A DNA stretch of 6,636 nucleotides from Bacteroidaceae bacterium (GCA_900768625.1 CAAGDO010000303.1:1-6636); one strand, 5' to 3'. Shown: positions 1 through 6,192, counted from the first letter of the stretch. Numbers and translations: made by a program. Notes: a model not told the origin generated them from the sequence alone.

Positions 1-252
1 CAGGTCGGGATTGTAACGGAATTCATTCACGGGGATGATACCGTCGCTCTTGTAGCCGATGTTAACAACTACTTCGCGCTTGTTGATAGAAATTACAGTA
101 CCTTCAACAACCTCGTTCTCGTTTACGCGGCCAAGGGTGCTGTCGTATGCCTTCTCCTGCTCGTCGTGGCTCTGAGTTGACTCTACGATACCGTTCTCGA
201 ATGCATTCCAGTCAAAATCTGACAGCGGTGCAATGTTCTTTAAATTCTCCAT
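1..252 (-). CDS. rpsA: 30S ribosomal protein S1, N-terminal part (runs off the left edge)
   Basis: Only the first 84 codons are in the window; the frame is open to base 1. The protein starts MENLKNIAPLSDFDWNAFEN, an acidic N-terminal segment typical of Bacteroidota S1. The first S1-type OB-fold begins near residue 47: VVEGTVISINKREVVVNIGY, then KSDGIIPVNEF. This matches the usual S1 repeat pattern G-x-V-x-x-I, a V-rich strand and a G-(I/F)-(I/V)-P turn. S1 is the large RNA-binding protein of the small subunit that helps mRNA bind the ribosome. The ATG at 250-252 is chosen because no in-frame ATG lies upstream and the segment before it is a 31-nt AU-rich stretch. No Shine-Dalgarno sequence is present. 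The gene has its own promoter (392-421), a long GC-rich leader, and is insulated from ompA by a terminator. A different S1-domain protein is possible but less likely given the N-terminal match. Confidence 0.92.
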   Translation of the reverse strand, partial: MENLKNIAPLSDFDWNAFENGIVESTQSHDEQEKAYDSTLGRVNENEVVEGTVISINKREVVVNIGYKSDGIIPVNEFRYNPDL

Positions 253-386
253 TTAAATTGTTAGTAATAAGTGAATAAATTAAGAGCTTGGCTTCTTGGA
301 GCATGATTCCCGTAGGAGCGGAGTGGGCACCCGGCCCGAAGTGGAGAGGTTGCTCGGACAGTTCTGTGCGGCTTTCTGCCTAACTC
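253..386 (-). promoter_or_regulatory. Long GC-rich 5' leader of rpsA
   Basis: This is the untranslated stretch between the predicted start site near 386 and the rpsA ATG. The distal 85 or so bases (about 300-386) are clearly GC-rich compared with the AT-rich DNA on either side, yet I see no credible coding. Short complementary segments can be paired by eye on the transcript: GAGCA (351-355) with TGCTC (299-303), enclosing GGGC/GCCC (334-337 with 325-328, loop CGGGT) and CCG/CGG (319-321 with 310-312). GGC/GCC also flank AGAAA at 372-380. The last 31 bases before the ATG are nearly all A/T and probably unstructured. A structured leader before a ribosomal protein gene suggests autoregulation, but that is an inference. 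I cannot match it to a named RNA family. Confidence 0.45.
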
Positions 387-391
387 GGGTG

Positions 392-421
392 CAAAAGTAC
401 GACTTTTTATCTGAATTTCAA
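392..421 (-). promoter_or_regulatory. Bacteroidota-type promoter of rpsA
   Basis: On the minus strand TTG (421-419) is followed after 19 bases by TACTTTTG (399-392), an exact match to the -7 consensus TAnnTTTG recognised by the primary sigma factor of Bacteroidota, followed by C. The spacing fits the usual -33/-7 arrangement. Transcription should start around 384-387, giving a leader of about 130 nt before rpsA. It lies downstream of the ompA terminator, so rpsA should be transcribed independently of ompA. Confidence 0.75.
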
Positions 422-433
422 CGCTTTTCGTCG

Positions 434-452
434 AAAAAGTGGATGACTTTTT
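434..452. repeat. Short AT-rich inverted repeat upstream of the rpsA promoter
   Basis: AAAAAGT (434-440) and ACTTTTT (446-452) form a perfect 7-bp inverted repeat around GGATG. It ends about 12 bases upstream of the rpsA -33 element. On the plus strand it is followed by TCTTCTTC, so it looks slightly like a terminator, but no plus-strand gene ends here. It could equally be a chance AT-rich palindrome or a protein-binding site. Confidence 0.3.
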
Positions 453-552
453 TCTTCTTCTTGTTTTGTGGGGATGTAGGATGTCGTGAAAATGGATGAA
501 GGATTTGTTCTTTTATTCCGTTTGGATGTGACTTGCTTTGATCAGGTATGGT

Positions 553-595
553 CAAAAAGAAAAGGGGCAAATGCCTGGATAGACATTTGCCCCTT
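553..595 (-). terminator. Strong intrinsic terminator of ompA
   Basis: On the minus strand AAGGGGCAAATGTCT (595-581) pairs with AGGCATTTGCCCCTT (576-562) around the tetraloop ATCC. That gives a 15-bp stem with a single U-G wobble and a GGGGC/GCCCC core. It is followed at once by TTCTTTTTG. It lies 64 bases past the ompA stop codon and is the clearest terminator in the window. The plus strand has only a broken T run after the stem, so it acts mainly in the ompA direction. Confidence 0.92.
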
Positions 596-659
596 GGTTT
601 TCATGAGTCGTCATCAGCATGTTGCAGTCGGCTCAATCTTTTTGTGTGGAGAGTGAAGA

Positions 660-1814
660 TTACTGAATCTTCACAGTAGCACGACGGTTGTAAGAGAACG
701 GTGAGAGGTTGTCAACACCACCCTTAGCTTCGGTGATGATGTTGTCGCGGTTAACACCCATCTTCACAAGTTCGTTAGCTACAGTGTTAGCACGCTTCTG
801 AGAGAGCTGCTGGTTGTAAGCGGCGCTACCAGTCTTGCTGTCAGCGTAACCAGAAACAACAATCTTGGCATTGTTAGCCTTAGCGTACTCTGCGAGTTCC
901 TTCACGTTAACGAGGTCCTTGCGGCTGGCAATCTTAGCCTGGTTGATGTTGAAGAATACGCTAGCAGCGGTACCTACGAATTCCTTCGTGTTGGAAACAA
1001 CGGGTTCAGCTTTCTGGTTAGCGAGCATGTCGCGGAGACGTGCGTTCTCAGCCTGCTGCTCGTCGAGTGACTGCTGGAGAGCGTCCATCTGCTCCTTGTT
1101 CATAGCCATGAGAGCGTCAACATCGGGCACCTTGTCCCAAGTGCACTTGCCGAGGTTGTAAGTAACACCTACGCTAGCACCGACGTACTTGTCCCAGTGG
1201 TGTGACTTGTACTTGGCAGAGCTTGCCCAGTTGTCAGGCTGAGCAGCGTCGAACTGGCCTTCGATTGCAGTTGCATAAACATCGAGGAAAATCTGAACGC
1301 GCTTGCTTACGCGGAAGTTGTTGAGCAAACCTACGTTGTAAGAAAGTTCGTTGTTACCGTCTTCCAAGTTGTGAGCCCAACCGAGACCTACGTAAGGAAT
1401 GAAGTTCCATACGCGCTTCTCGTTGTAACCGAAGAACATGTTAGAGAGGTTGAACATCACGTCCTCCTGAAGATTGAACATCTTGTAAGAGTGATGGTCA
1501 TCGCGAGTGTTCACCTGCTTCAGCCAGAGGCCGTCAAACTTGGTGCGGAGACCGATGCTGGGAGTGAACCATTTACCTACTGCTACGTTGAAGCCAAGCG
1601 TACCACGATCAACGCTGAAGGGGTTCTTGTTGCAGCAGTTTTCCTGAGAAGTGTAAGAGCCATTGGCTTCGATACCGGCGCTTACGAACCAGTTTGCCCA
1701 GAAAGAGTTCGTGGCAACACTGTACTTCTTGCTCGGAACTTCAGTGTTCTGAGCAACAGCCGATGCGGTCGATGCGAGACCTACAAAGGCAAGTGCAATC
1801 ATTAACTTTCTCAT
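660..1814 (-). CDS. OmpA-family outer membrane protein (beta-barrel plus peptidoglycan-binding domain)
   Basis: The 384-residue precursor has a clear signal peptide: MRK, a hydrophobic core to about residue 18, and probable signal peptidase I cleavage at AVA-QN after A21. Residues 30-222 alternate short aromatic strands with polar loops (GIEANGSY, GFNVAVGKWFTPSIGLRTKF, FIPYVGLGWAHNL, VGASVGVTYNLG), as expected of an eight-strand barrel. Residues 233-268 are a heptad-like, Gln/Glu/Leu-rich stalk that is probably coiled coil. Residues 278-384 are an OmpA C-terminal domain: GYADSKTG with D325, then YNQQLSQKRANTV with R341. These are the Asp and Arg that hold meso-diaminopimelate in the family. 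The domain ends NRRATVKIQ. Its role is to tie the outer membrane to the cell wall. Three cysteines are present: C60 and C61, adjacent in the first predicted outer loop, and C224. The gene has its own promoter and terminator, consistent with a highly expressed monocistronic gene. The exact paralogue is uncertain, so no symbol is given. Confidence 0.93.
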   Translation of the reverse strand: MRKLMIALAFVGLASTASAVAQNTEVPSKKYSVATNSFWANWFVSAGIEANGSYTSQENCCNKNPFSVDRGTLGFNVAVGKWFTPSIGLRTKFDGLWLKQVNTRDDHHSYKMFNLQEDVMFNLSNMFFGYNEKRVWNFIPYVGLGWAHNLEDGNNELSYNVGLLNNFRVSKRVQIFLDVYATAIEGQFDAAQPDNWASSAKYKSHHWDKYVGASVGVTYNLGKCTWDKVPDVDALMAMNKEQMDALQQSLDEQQAENARLRDMLANQKAEPVVSNTKEFVGTAASVFFNINQAKIASRKDLVNVKELAEYAKANNAKIVVSGYADSKTGSAAYNQQLSQKRANTVANELVKMGVNRDNIITEAKGGVDNLSPFSYNRRATVKIQ

Positions 1815-1866
1815 AATTGGATGATTTGAAACTATTAATTTTGGAGTTTATTTGTCGGATTTTTGT

Positions 1867-1910
1867 GCGCTACAAGATTCACGTAGACCTGCTACGTGTA
1901 AGTTACGCGC
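1867..1910 (-). promoter_or_regulatory. Hairpin at the predicted 5' end of the ompA mRNA
   Basis: On the minus strand CACGTAG (1898-1892) and CTACGTG (1886-1880) form a perfect 7-bp stem around the loop CAGGT. Further out, GCGC (1910-1907) can pair with GCGC (1870-1867), closing a larger stem. The predicted transcription start lies at about 1906-1908, so the structure would sit at or next to the 5' end of the transcript. The remaining 52 bases to the ATG are AT-rich and look open. A 5'-terminal stem-loop stabilises ompA mRNA in Escherichia coli. A similar role here is an inference by analogy. Confidence 0.5.
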
Positions 1911-1912
1911 TG

Positions 1913-1944
1913 CAAAGATAGGAAAACGTTTCCAAAGAATACAA
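1913..1944 (-). promoter_or_regulatory. Bacteroidota-type promoter of ompA
   Basis: On the minus strand TATCTTTG (1920-1913), followed by C, is an exact TAnnTTTG -7 element. TTG (1944-1942) lies 21 bases upstream as the likely -33 element. The predicted start near 1907 gives a leader of about 93 nt. Between the two elements is a small palindrome, ggaaa-acg-tttcc on the plus strand (1921-1933), that abuts the -7 element and might be an operator. Confidence 0.72.
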
Positions 1945-1950
1945 CTTTTT

Positions 1951-2094
1951 TGAATGAAATTTTTGCTTTCGGCTGATTCTACTATTAAATATGTTGTATT
2001 TTCCACATTTTGCTGACATCTTTTGCGCGCATTGATATTTCTGAATACTGTTTATGATAAGCTCCTCTTTTCTCCTTTTTGTCAGGAAAGTCGG
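1951..2094. other. AT-rich spacer between mutL and the ompA promoter
   Basis: This is the distal half of the 280-base gap between mutL and ompA. It is AT-rich and has no coding frame with a credible start or composition. I found no convincing intrinsic terminator after mutL: the only nearby complementarity, TTTCCT against GGAGAAA just past the stop, is imperfect and lacks a T run. mutL transcription may therefore end by Rho or read on into ompA. Confidence 0.4.
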
Positions 2095-4251
2095 TCAAAA
2101 CCAGCTGCCTATGCGATCGTTGGGCAGGATGACCAATGTGGGGAGTCCATCGGGAGTGAGGTTGGGTGTTTGGCAGGCAAAGAGTTGGTCGAGCAGATGC
2201 GTCATTTCCTTGTTGCTCAGAGCTTGTCCGATGGGCATAGCTACTTTTCGTGCCAGCGAAAGAGAGATGATATGGTTGATGGTGTCTTCCGCATCAGCCT
2301 GTCCGTTGATGGCATCTTCCAGAATTGAACCGACCAGAGTTGTTGCTGAAAGCCCTTCGGTGCCGGATGGCATAGCCATGATGGAATAGGCTCCGTTGCC
2401 GAGAGGAGAAATGTCGAAACCAATGTCGGTGAGCTGTGGCATGATGTGGTCGAGCATGACACTTTCAGATGGTGAAAGGTTGACCATTTCAGGGAAAAGC
2501 ATGCGTTGTGATGGTGCATGGTGTTCGCTGAAGAGTTTTCGGTAACGGTCGTAAAGTACACGGATGTGTGCCCTGTGTTGATCGATAAGAGCCAGTCCAT
2601 CATTGAGGGAGGTCACAATATAGCGTCCCAGATAGTGCAAGCAAGTGCCGGATTGTTGTGTCCACATTTTCTGTTCTTCTTCCGGAAGGTGGCCGAACAG
2701 GAATGTGTTTTCTTTGTCGGTTGAAGGCCCAGTCTGGTTATTTCCACCCAAAGCGGAGGAAGAAAATGTTCCCGCAGTCTGTTCTTCGGTAGAGACGAAT
2801 GAAGTTGCTGTATCAGTGGGCTGCTGTGATGGATTGGCATTTGTAGATGGAGCAGATGCTGCGTTGAGCGTGGAGTTATATACGTTCTCCCAATCAATGG
2901 CCGAAGAACGATGTTGGTTTTCCGAACCGCCAAAAGCCCTTGATGCAAATGTCGAAGGCCCGTCAGCAGGAGTCGTTTTCTTTTGACTGCCGGCTGATGA
3001 AGAATTGGAAAACGGCTCGTTGATAGATGAGCGAATGGTCGAAGTGAAAGCTTGCGAAGAGAATGTCTCGTCGGAAGTTGGGGCCTCCTTTTTGGGCGAA
3101 ATGTCATCAGTCGTGGAATCCTTGTCCGACTGTTCGAAAGGATTGAAGTTTGGGTTGATGTGTACCTGCGGAGGTGCTACTTCCTGACTTTCAGATGGCT
3201 GGCTGTTGAAGATAGGCAAGTCAAATCTGTCGTCATTGTTGAAATCAATAGCAGGCACTGCACCATATTTTCCTAAGGATTCCCGAACGGCAGCCATCAG
3301 AATCTGGAAAATGGCATTGTCATCCTCAAACTTGATTTCCGTTTTCGTTGGGTGAATATTCACGTCAATGCGTGCAGGATCCACCTTGAAGGAAAGGAAG
3401 AACGGCACCTGCTGTCCCTCGGGGATGAGACGATCGTAGGCAGTGAGGATAGCCTTTGCGAAATAAGGGTGGCGCATGAAGCGTCCGTTCACAAAGAGAT
3501 ATTGGTGGGCATTCTTTTTGCGTGCCGCTGCCGGCATGCCAACAAAACCATTGATATGGGCAAGAGTCGTTTCGACGTCAACAGGCACAAGATTCTTGTC
3601 AATGCGAGTGCCGAATATGCCCACAATGCGTCGGCGCAGGTTGCCAGCAGGAAGGTCCATCATGACGCTACCGCCAGAGTGAAGCGTAAAAGCTTTGTCA
3701 GGGTGGGCTAGTGCAATCCGTTCAAATTCCGCAAGAATGTTGCTGAGTTCTGTTTGGTTGGACTTGAGGAACTTGCGTCGTGCCGGGATGTTGAAAAACA
3801 AGTTGCGTACGGCAAAGTTCGCTCCAACGGGGCAAGACACCGGTTCCTGTCCCATCACCTTCGAACCATCGATGGTTAAGCAAGTTCCTAGTTCCGCATC
3901 TTTTGTTCGAGTGCGGAGTTCCACTTGAGCCACAGCAGCTATGGAAGCCAAGGCCTCGCCTCGGAATCCCATTGTTTGGAGAGCGAAGAGGTCCGTTGCC
4001 TGTTCGATTTTCGATGTGGCATGTCGTTCGAACGACATACGTGCGTCCGTGGCGCTCATGCCGCATCCATTGTCGATGACTTGCACCAGTGTTTTTCCTG
4101 CGTCTTCCACAACCACCTGGATATGTGTTGCTCCCGCATCGAGAGAATTCTCCACCAGTTCCTTGATGATGGAAGCCGGACGCTGGATGACTTCACCTGC
4201 GGCAATCTGGTTGGCTACAGAATCGGGAAGAAGATGAATGATGTCGCTCAT
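2095..4251 (-). CDS. mutL: DNA mismatch repair protein MutL
   Basis: The 718-residue protein carries every N-terminal GHKL ATPase motif of MutL: motif I KELVENSLDAGA (E31, N35), motif II DNGCGM (60-65), RHATSKI then GFRGEAL (95-101), and PVGANFAVRNLFFNIPARRKFL (141-162). The second domain ends VNIHPTKTEIKF, with the active-site lysine at K303. Residues 345-525 are a long Ser/Thr/Asn/Gln-rich linker. Residues 528-718 form the C-terminal dimerisation domain, with a beta-clamp-like motif QRMLFP (582-587). The endonuclease motifs seem degenerate: DQHRAHIRVLYD (557-568) replaces DQHAxxExxxxE, and TPDGLP (699-704) stands where CPHGRP is expected. MutL couples MutS mismatch recognition to strand removal. 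The ATG at 4249-4251 gives the canonical N-terminus (IIHLLPDSVANQIAAGEV). It starts 59 bases after the OstA-like gene with no promoter seen between, so the two are probably cotranscribed. Confidence 0.97.
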   Translation of the reverse strand: MSDIIHLLPDSVANQIAAGEVIQRPASIIKELVENSLDAGATHIQVVVEDAGKTLVQVIDNGCGMSATDARMSFERHATSKIEQATDLFALQTMGFRGEALASIAAVAQVELRTRTKDAELGTCLTIDGSKVMGQEPVSCPVGANFAVRNLFFNIPARRKFLKSNQTELSNILAEFERIALAHPDKAFTLHSGGSVMMDLPAGNLRRRIVGIFGTRIDKNLVPVDVETTLAHINGFVGMPAAARKKNAHQYLFVNGRFMRHPYFAKAILTAYDRLIPEGQQVPFFLSFKVDPARIDVNIHPTKTEIKFEDDNAIFQILMAAVRESLGKYGAVPAIDFNNDDRFDLPIFNSQPSESQEVAPPQVHINPNFNPFEQSDKDSTTDDISPKKEAPTSDETFSSQAFTSTIRSSINEPFSNSSSAGSQKKTTPADGPSTFASRAFGGSENQHRSSAIDWENVYNSTLNAASAPSTNANPSQQPTDTATSFVSTEEQTAGTFSSSALGGNNQTGPSTDKENTFLFGHLPEEEQKMWTQQSGTCLHYLGRYIVTSLNDGLALIDQHRAHIRVLYDRYRKLFSEHHAPSQRMLFPEMVNLSPSESVMLDHIMPQLTDIGFDISPLGNGAYSIMAMPSGTEGLSATTLVGSILEDAINGQADAEDTINHIISLSLARKVAMPIGQALSNKEMTHLLDQLFACQTPNLTPDGLPTLVILPNDRIGSWF

Positions 4252-4310
4252 ATAGTGGCTTGATGAAGGTTGTTTATTTTGTGTTTTATTTCCTTGAAAG
4301 GAAAAATGAG

Positions 4311-5954
4311 TTAGAGTTTCTGAAGCGGTGCTTCGCGTCGGATAGTCGGTTTGAGAGCTGTGCCCTTGGCTTTCCCTCTCCAGTTGAACACGTCATCGGG
4401 TCCTGTCGGTCGGATATAGTCGAACCATGCGAATCCCTGAAGCTTTGTGCGGTCTGCCGGTGCCAGTCCGATGGGATAGAAGTAGCCATGCGATTGCGGA
4501 GCCCAGATCTTTTGCAATTTGCGGTTCTGCATAAACATACGCGCCTTGGCAGTTTCCACGTAGTTCTGGTAGAGAATCAAGCTGTCCTTTTCCAGCGGGA
4601 AATTCACCACCCTCACATTTCCGAGGGCCTGATTCTCCGTCACTTCTCCGTTCTTATAATAAGTGCGCATCTGCTGCGATGCCACTTGGTTGAAGTGGAT
4701 GGAGTCGAGCTGTTCCACCATGAGAGCTTGGCGGTCAACATAGGCCGAATCAATCGTAGAGTCGTTGAGATACACCCTTATCTCTTCACCCACAATCTGT
4801 CGGTTGTCGCTCCACACGATAGGGTCGCGGTAGAGTGTGAGCTGGTTGGTTTGGGTTGTAAACACCAGTGAGTCCGCCACCGCCTGCACATCCTTTCTGT
4901 AAGCTCGGGCATGGAGATAACCGTGGAGCACCCGGTAAGTCGAATCCGTATGGAGATGGAAAGAGTGCATGCGAAGCGTGTCAGCATGCACATAAAGCGT
5001 GTCGTTGCCTTGTGAGAAGTCGCGGGCCAAAGCATGGTTCGTGGCCATGGCCTCGCCAGTCAGTTCGTTGTAGTAGGCATAATGCCCCGTCAGGATGTTC
5101 TTGTTTACCGAGTCGAGGCATTCCACGTTGTTGAAAGCCTCCATCACGCCCGTTTGCTTGTTGTAGAGCACGGAGTCCCCTTTCATCACCTTGTCGCGAC
5201 CGAAAGCTTGGTTGCTTTTCAGCAGTCGGGCCTGTTCTGACTTAGTGTTGTAGAATCCATGTTCGGTGTAGATGCGGTCATTGCCCGAGTAAATGTTCGA
5301 TTTTCCGATGATTTCAGCCCATTTCGTCTGTGTGTCATAATGCAGCGTATCGGTGACGAGACGGAATTTCGGATTGTTGAGCACCACATTGTAGTTGAAG
5401 TGAGCCATACGTGTGTCGGTATGGTATTCTCCCCAGTCCGATACCAGTCTGCTGTCACCATCCACCAGTTCGCCGCCTTCGAAATAGTAGCCCAAGTTAT
5501 AGAGCCGGTCGTAGTTCAAACTATCTGTCTTCATGACCTGGTTGCGATGCTTCATCACCACATTGTGGCGCATTTCCGCAATTTGCGTTTCACCGTCGTA
5601 GTGGAGTTTGTTGCCGGTGAGTGAGAGTGTGTCACCTTGCAAGATGCGCACATGTCCGAAAGCGTCGAACGATTGTGAAGCCTCGAACAGTATGGCACTG
5701 TCGCAGTGCATCACCATGCCCGCATGACTGAGCACCACGTTTCCGCTCAGACGTTGTGCGCCCTCCATTTCGTTTACTGCGAAACGGAGATTGTCGGCAT
5801 GTTGCAGCGTGATACGTTCGTCGGCAGGAGTCTTCTTGCGCGGTTTCCGGTGGTCAGCGACGGCGAACGTCACCATGCTTGAGAGGAAAAGTGCGGCAAG
5901 CAACGCGAAGTAAAAACCTTTGTTGCGGGGCGTATGATGATGGGGTGCATTCAT
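4311..5954 (-). CDS. OstA/LptA-like exported protein, probably lipopolysaccharide transport
   Basis: The 547-residue protein begins with a His/Arg-rich segment, a hydrophobic stretch at 14-33 (FYFALLAALFLSSMVTFAVA), and a likely cleavage at AVA-D. It is therefore exported or membrane-anchored. Residues 48-134 resemble LptA: LSGNVVLSHAGMVMHCDSA, then DAFGHVRI, then SLTGNKLHYD and HNVVM, the alternating beta-strand pattern of the OstA fold. Similar units, x-L-x-Y-x-x-x-T-x-x-A followed by V/I strands, recur to about residue 310 (SLNYD, TLHYD, SVLYN, HYAYYN). The C-terminal part ends in a Trp/Pro-rich tail, LQGFAWFDYIRPTGPDDVFNWRG (505-527). The protein is about three times the length of E. coli LptA. 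By family it should bind or carry lipopolysaccharide across the periplasm; substrate and partners are inferred. Start: the ATG at 5952-5954 lies upstream of the hydrophobic segment, and the next Met is inside it. No symbol is given because lptA orthology is unproven. Confidence 0.87.
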   Translation of the reverse strand: MNAPHHHTPRNKGFYFALLAALFLSSMVTFAVADHRKPRKKTPADERITLQHADNLRFAVNEMEGAQRLSGNVVLSHAGMVMHCDSAILFEASQSFDAFGHVRILQGDTLSLTGNKLHYDGETQIAEMRHNVVMKHRNQVMKTDSLNYDRLYNLGYYFEGGELVDGDSRLVSDWGEYHTDTRMAHFNYNVVLNNPKFRLVTDTLHYDTQTKWAEIIGKSNIYSGNDRIYTEHGFYNTKSEQARLLKSNQAFGRDKVMKGDSVLYNKQTGVMEAFNNVECLDSVNKNILTGHYAYYNELTGEAMATNHALARDFSQGNDTLYVHADTLRMHSFHLHTDSTYRVLHGYLHARAYRKDVQAVADSLVFTTQTNQLTLYRDPIVWSDNRQIVGEEIRVYLNDSTIDSAYVDRQALMVEQLDSIHFNQVASQQMRTYYKNGEVTENQALGNVRVVNFPLEKDSLILYQNYVETAKARMFMQNRKLQKIWAPQSHGYFYPIGLAPADRTKLQGFAWFDYIRPTGPDDVFNWRGKAKGTALKPTIRREAPLQKL

Positions 5955-6018
5955 TGCTTCACAGATAGTTTATATGGTTGGAAGTGAGGCCAAAGAGGTC
6001 TCCAGTATATTGAATTTG

Positions 6019-6026
6019 CAAAGTTA
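6019..6026 (-). promoter_or_regulatory. -7 promoter element of the OstA-like/mutL unit
   Basis: On the minus strand TAACTTTG (6026-6019), followed by C, is an exact TAnnTTTG element. No good TTTG or TTG is found 19-21 bases upstream, where GTGCATTT occurs, so the -33 half is weak. The predicted start near 6012 gives a leader of about 58 nt before the OstA-like ATG. It lies downstream of the rplT terminator, as an independent transcription unit would need. Confidence 0.6.
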
Positions 6027-6192
6027 CTTAAAGTATTGAAGAAATGCACTGGCTTTGTTGAAGTTTTTGCCTATTCCAGTCTGTGAGCCAAGGCAAAAAG
6101 AAGGGAAGTCGCCGTTTGTTAGTCTTTTCGGCATAGGAAAACCGAAGCGAGTTATCCGTCGGACAGAATGGATGGGGTGTGGTAGGTAGACG
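6027..6192. other. Non-coding spacer between the rplT terminator and the ostA promoter
   Basis: About 165 bases with no credible gene. It contains an 8-bp perfect inverted repeat, TTTTTGCC (6064-6071) and GGCAAAAA (6092-6099), with a 20-base spacer, and a second small one, TTCGG (6127-6131) with CCGAA (6142-6146). Neither is followed by a T run on either strand. I see no TAnnTTTG element that would start a small RNA inside it. Its function, if any, is unknown. Confidence 0.4.

Noticed and set aside
229..304. Upstream ATG at 304-302 in the rpsA leader opening a short frame that overlaps the rpsA start out of frame
   Set aside because: Nothing in codon use or peptide (MLQEAKLLIYS) suggests selection, and one extra ATG in 130 bases is expected by chance.
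299..386. Possible tRNA in the GC-rich rpsA leader
   Set aside because: Neither strand shows a T-arm GGTTCGAATCC-like block, a 7-bp acceptor stem or an anticodon arm at the proper spacing.
434..460. Terminator-like hairpin with a T-rich tail on the plus strand
   Set aside because: No gene on the plus strand ends here and the 7-bp stem is almost all A-T, so a terminator call is not supported. It is kept only as an inverted repeat.
296..499. Open frame of 67 codons on the plus strand between rpsA and ompA
   Set aside because: It runs antisense through the rpsA leader and promoter, has no promoter of its own, ends in low-complexity Phe-rich sequence and resembles no known protein.
2095..4251. 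Possible frameshift or fusion in mutL because of the unusual linker
   Set aside because: The frame is continuous from the canonical N-terminus to the C-terminal domain, and long divergent linkers are normal in MutL.
4275..4310. Inverted repeat TTTCCT/AGGAAA between the OstA-like gene and mutL as a terminator
   Set aside because: On the minus strand it is followed by TAAAACAC, not a T run, and the stem is only 6 bp of mostly A-T pairs.
4260..4871. Open frame of 203 codons on the plus strand
   Set aside because: It lies opposite the end of the OstA-like gene, whose frame is clearly the real one, and its product is an antisense shadow rich in Cys, His and Val.
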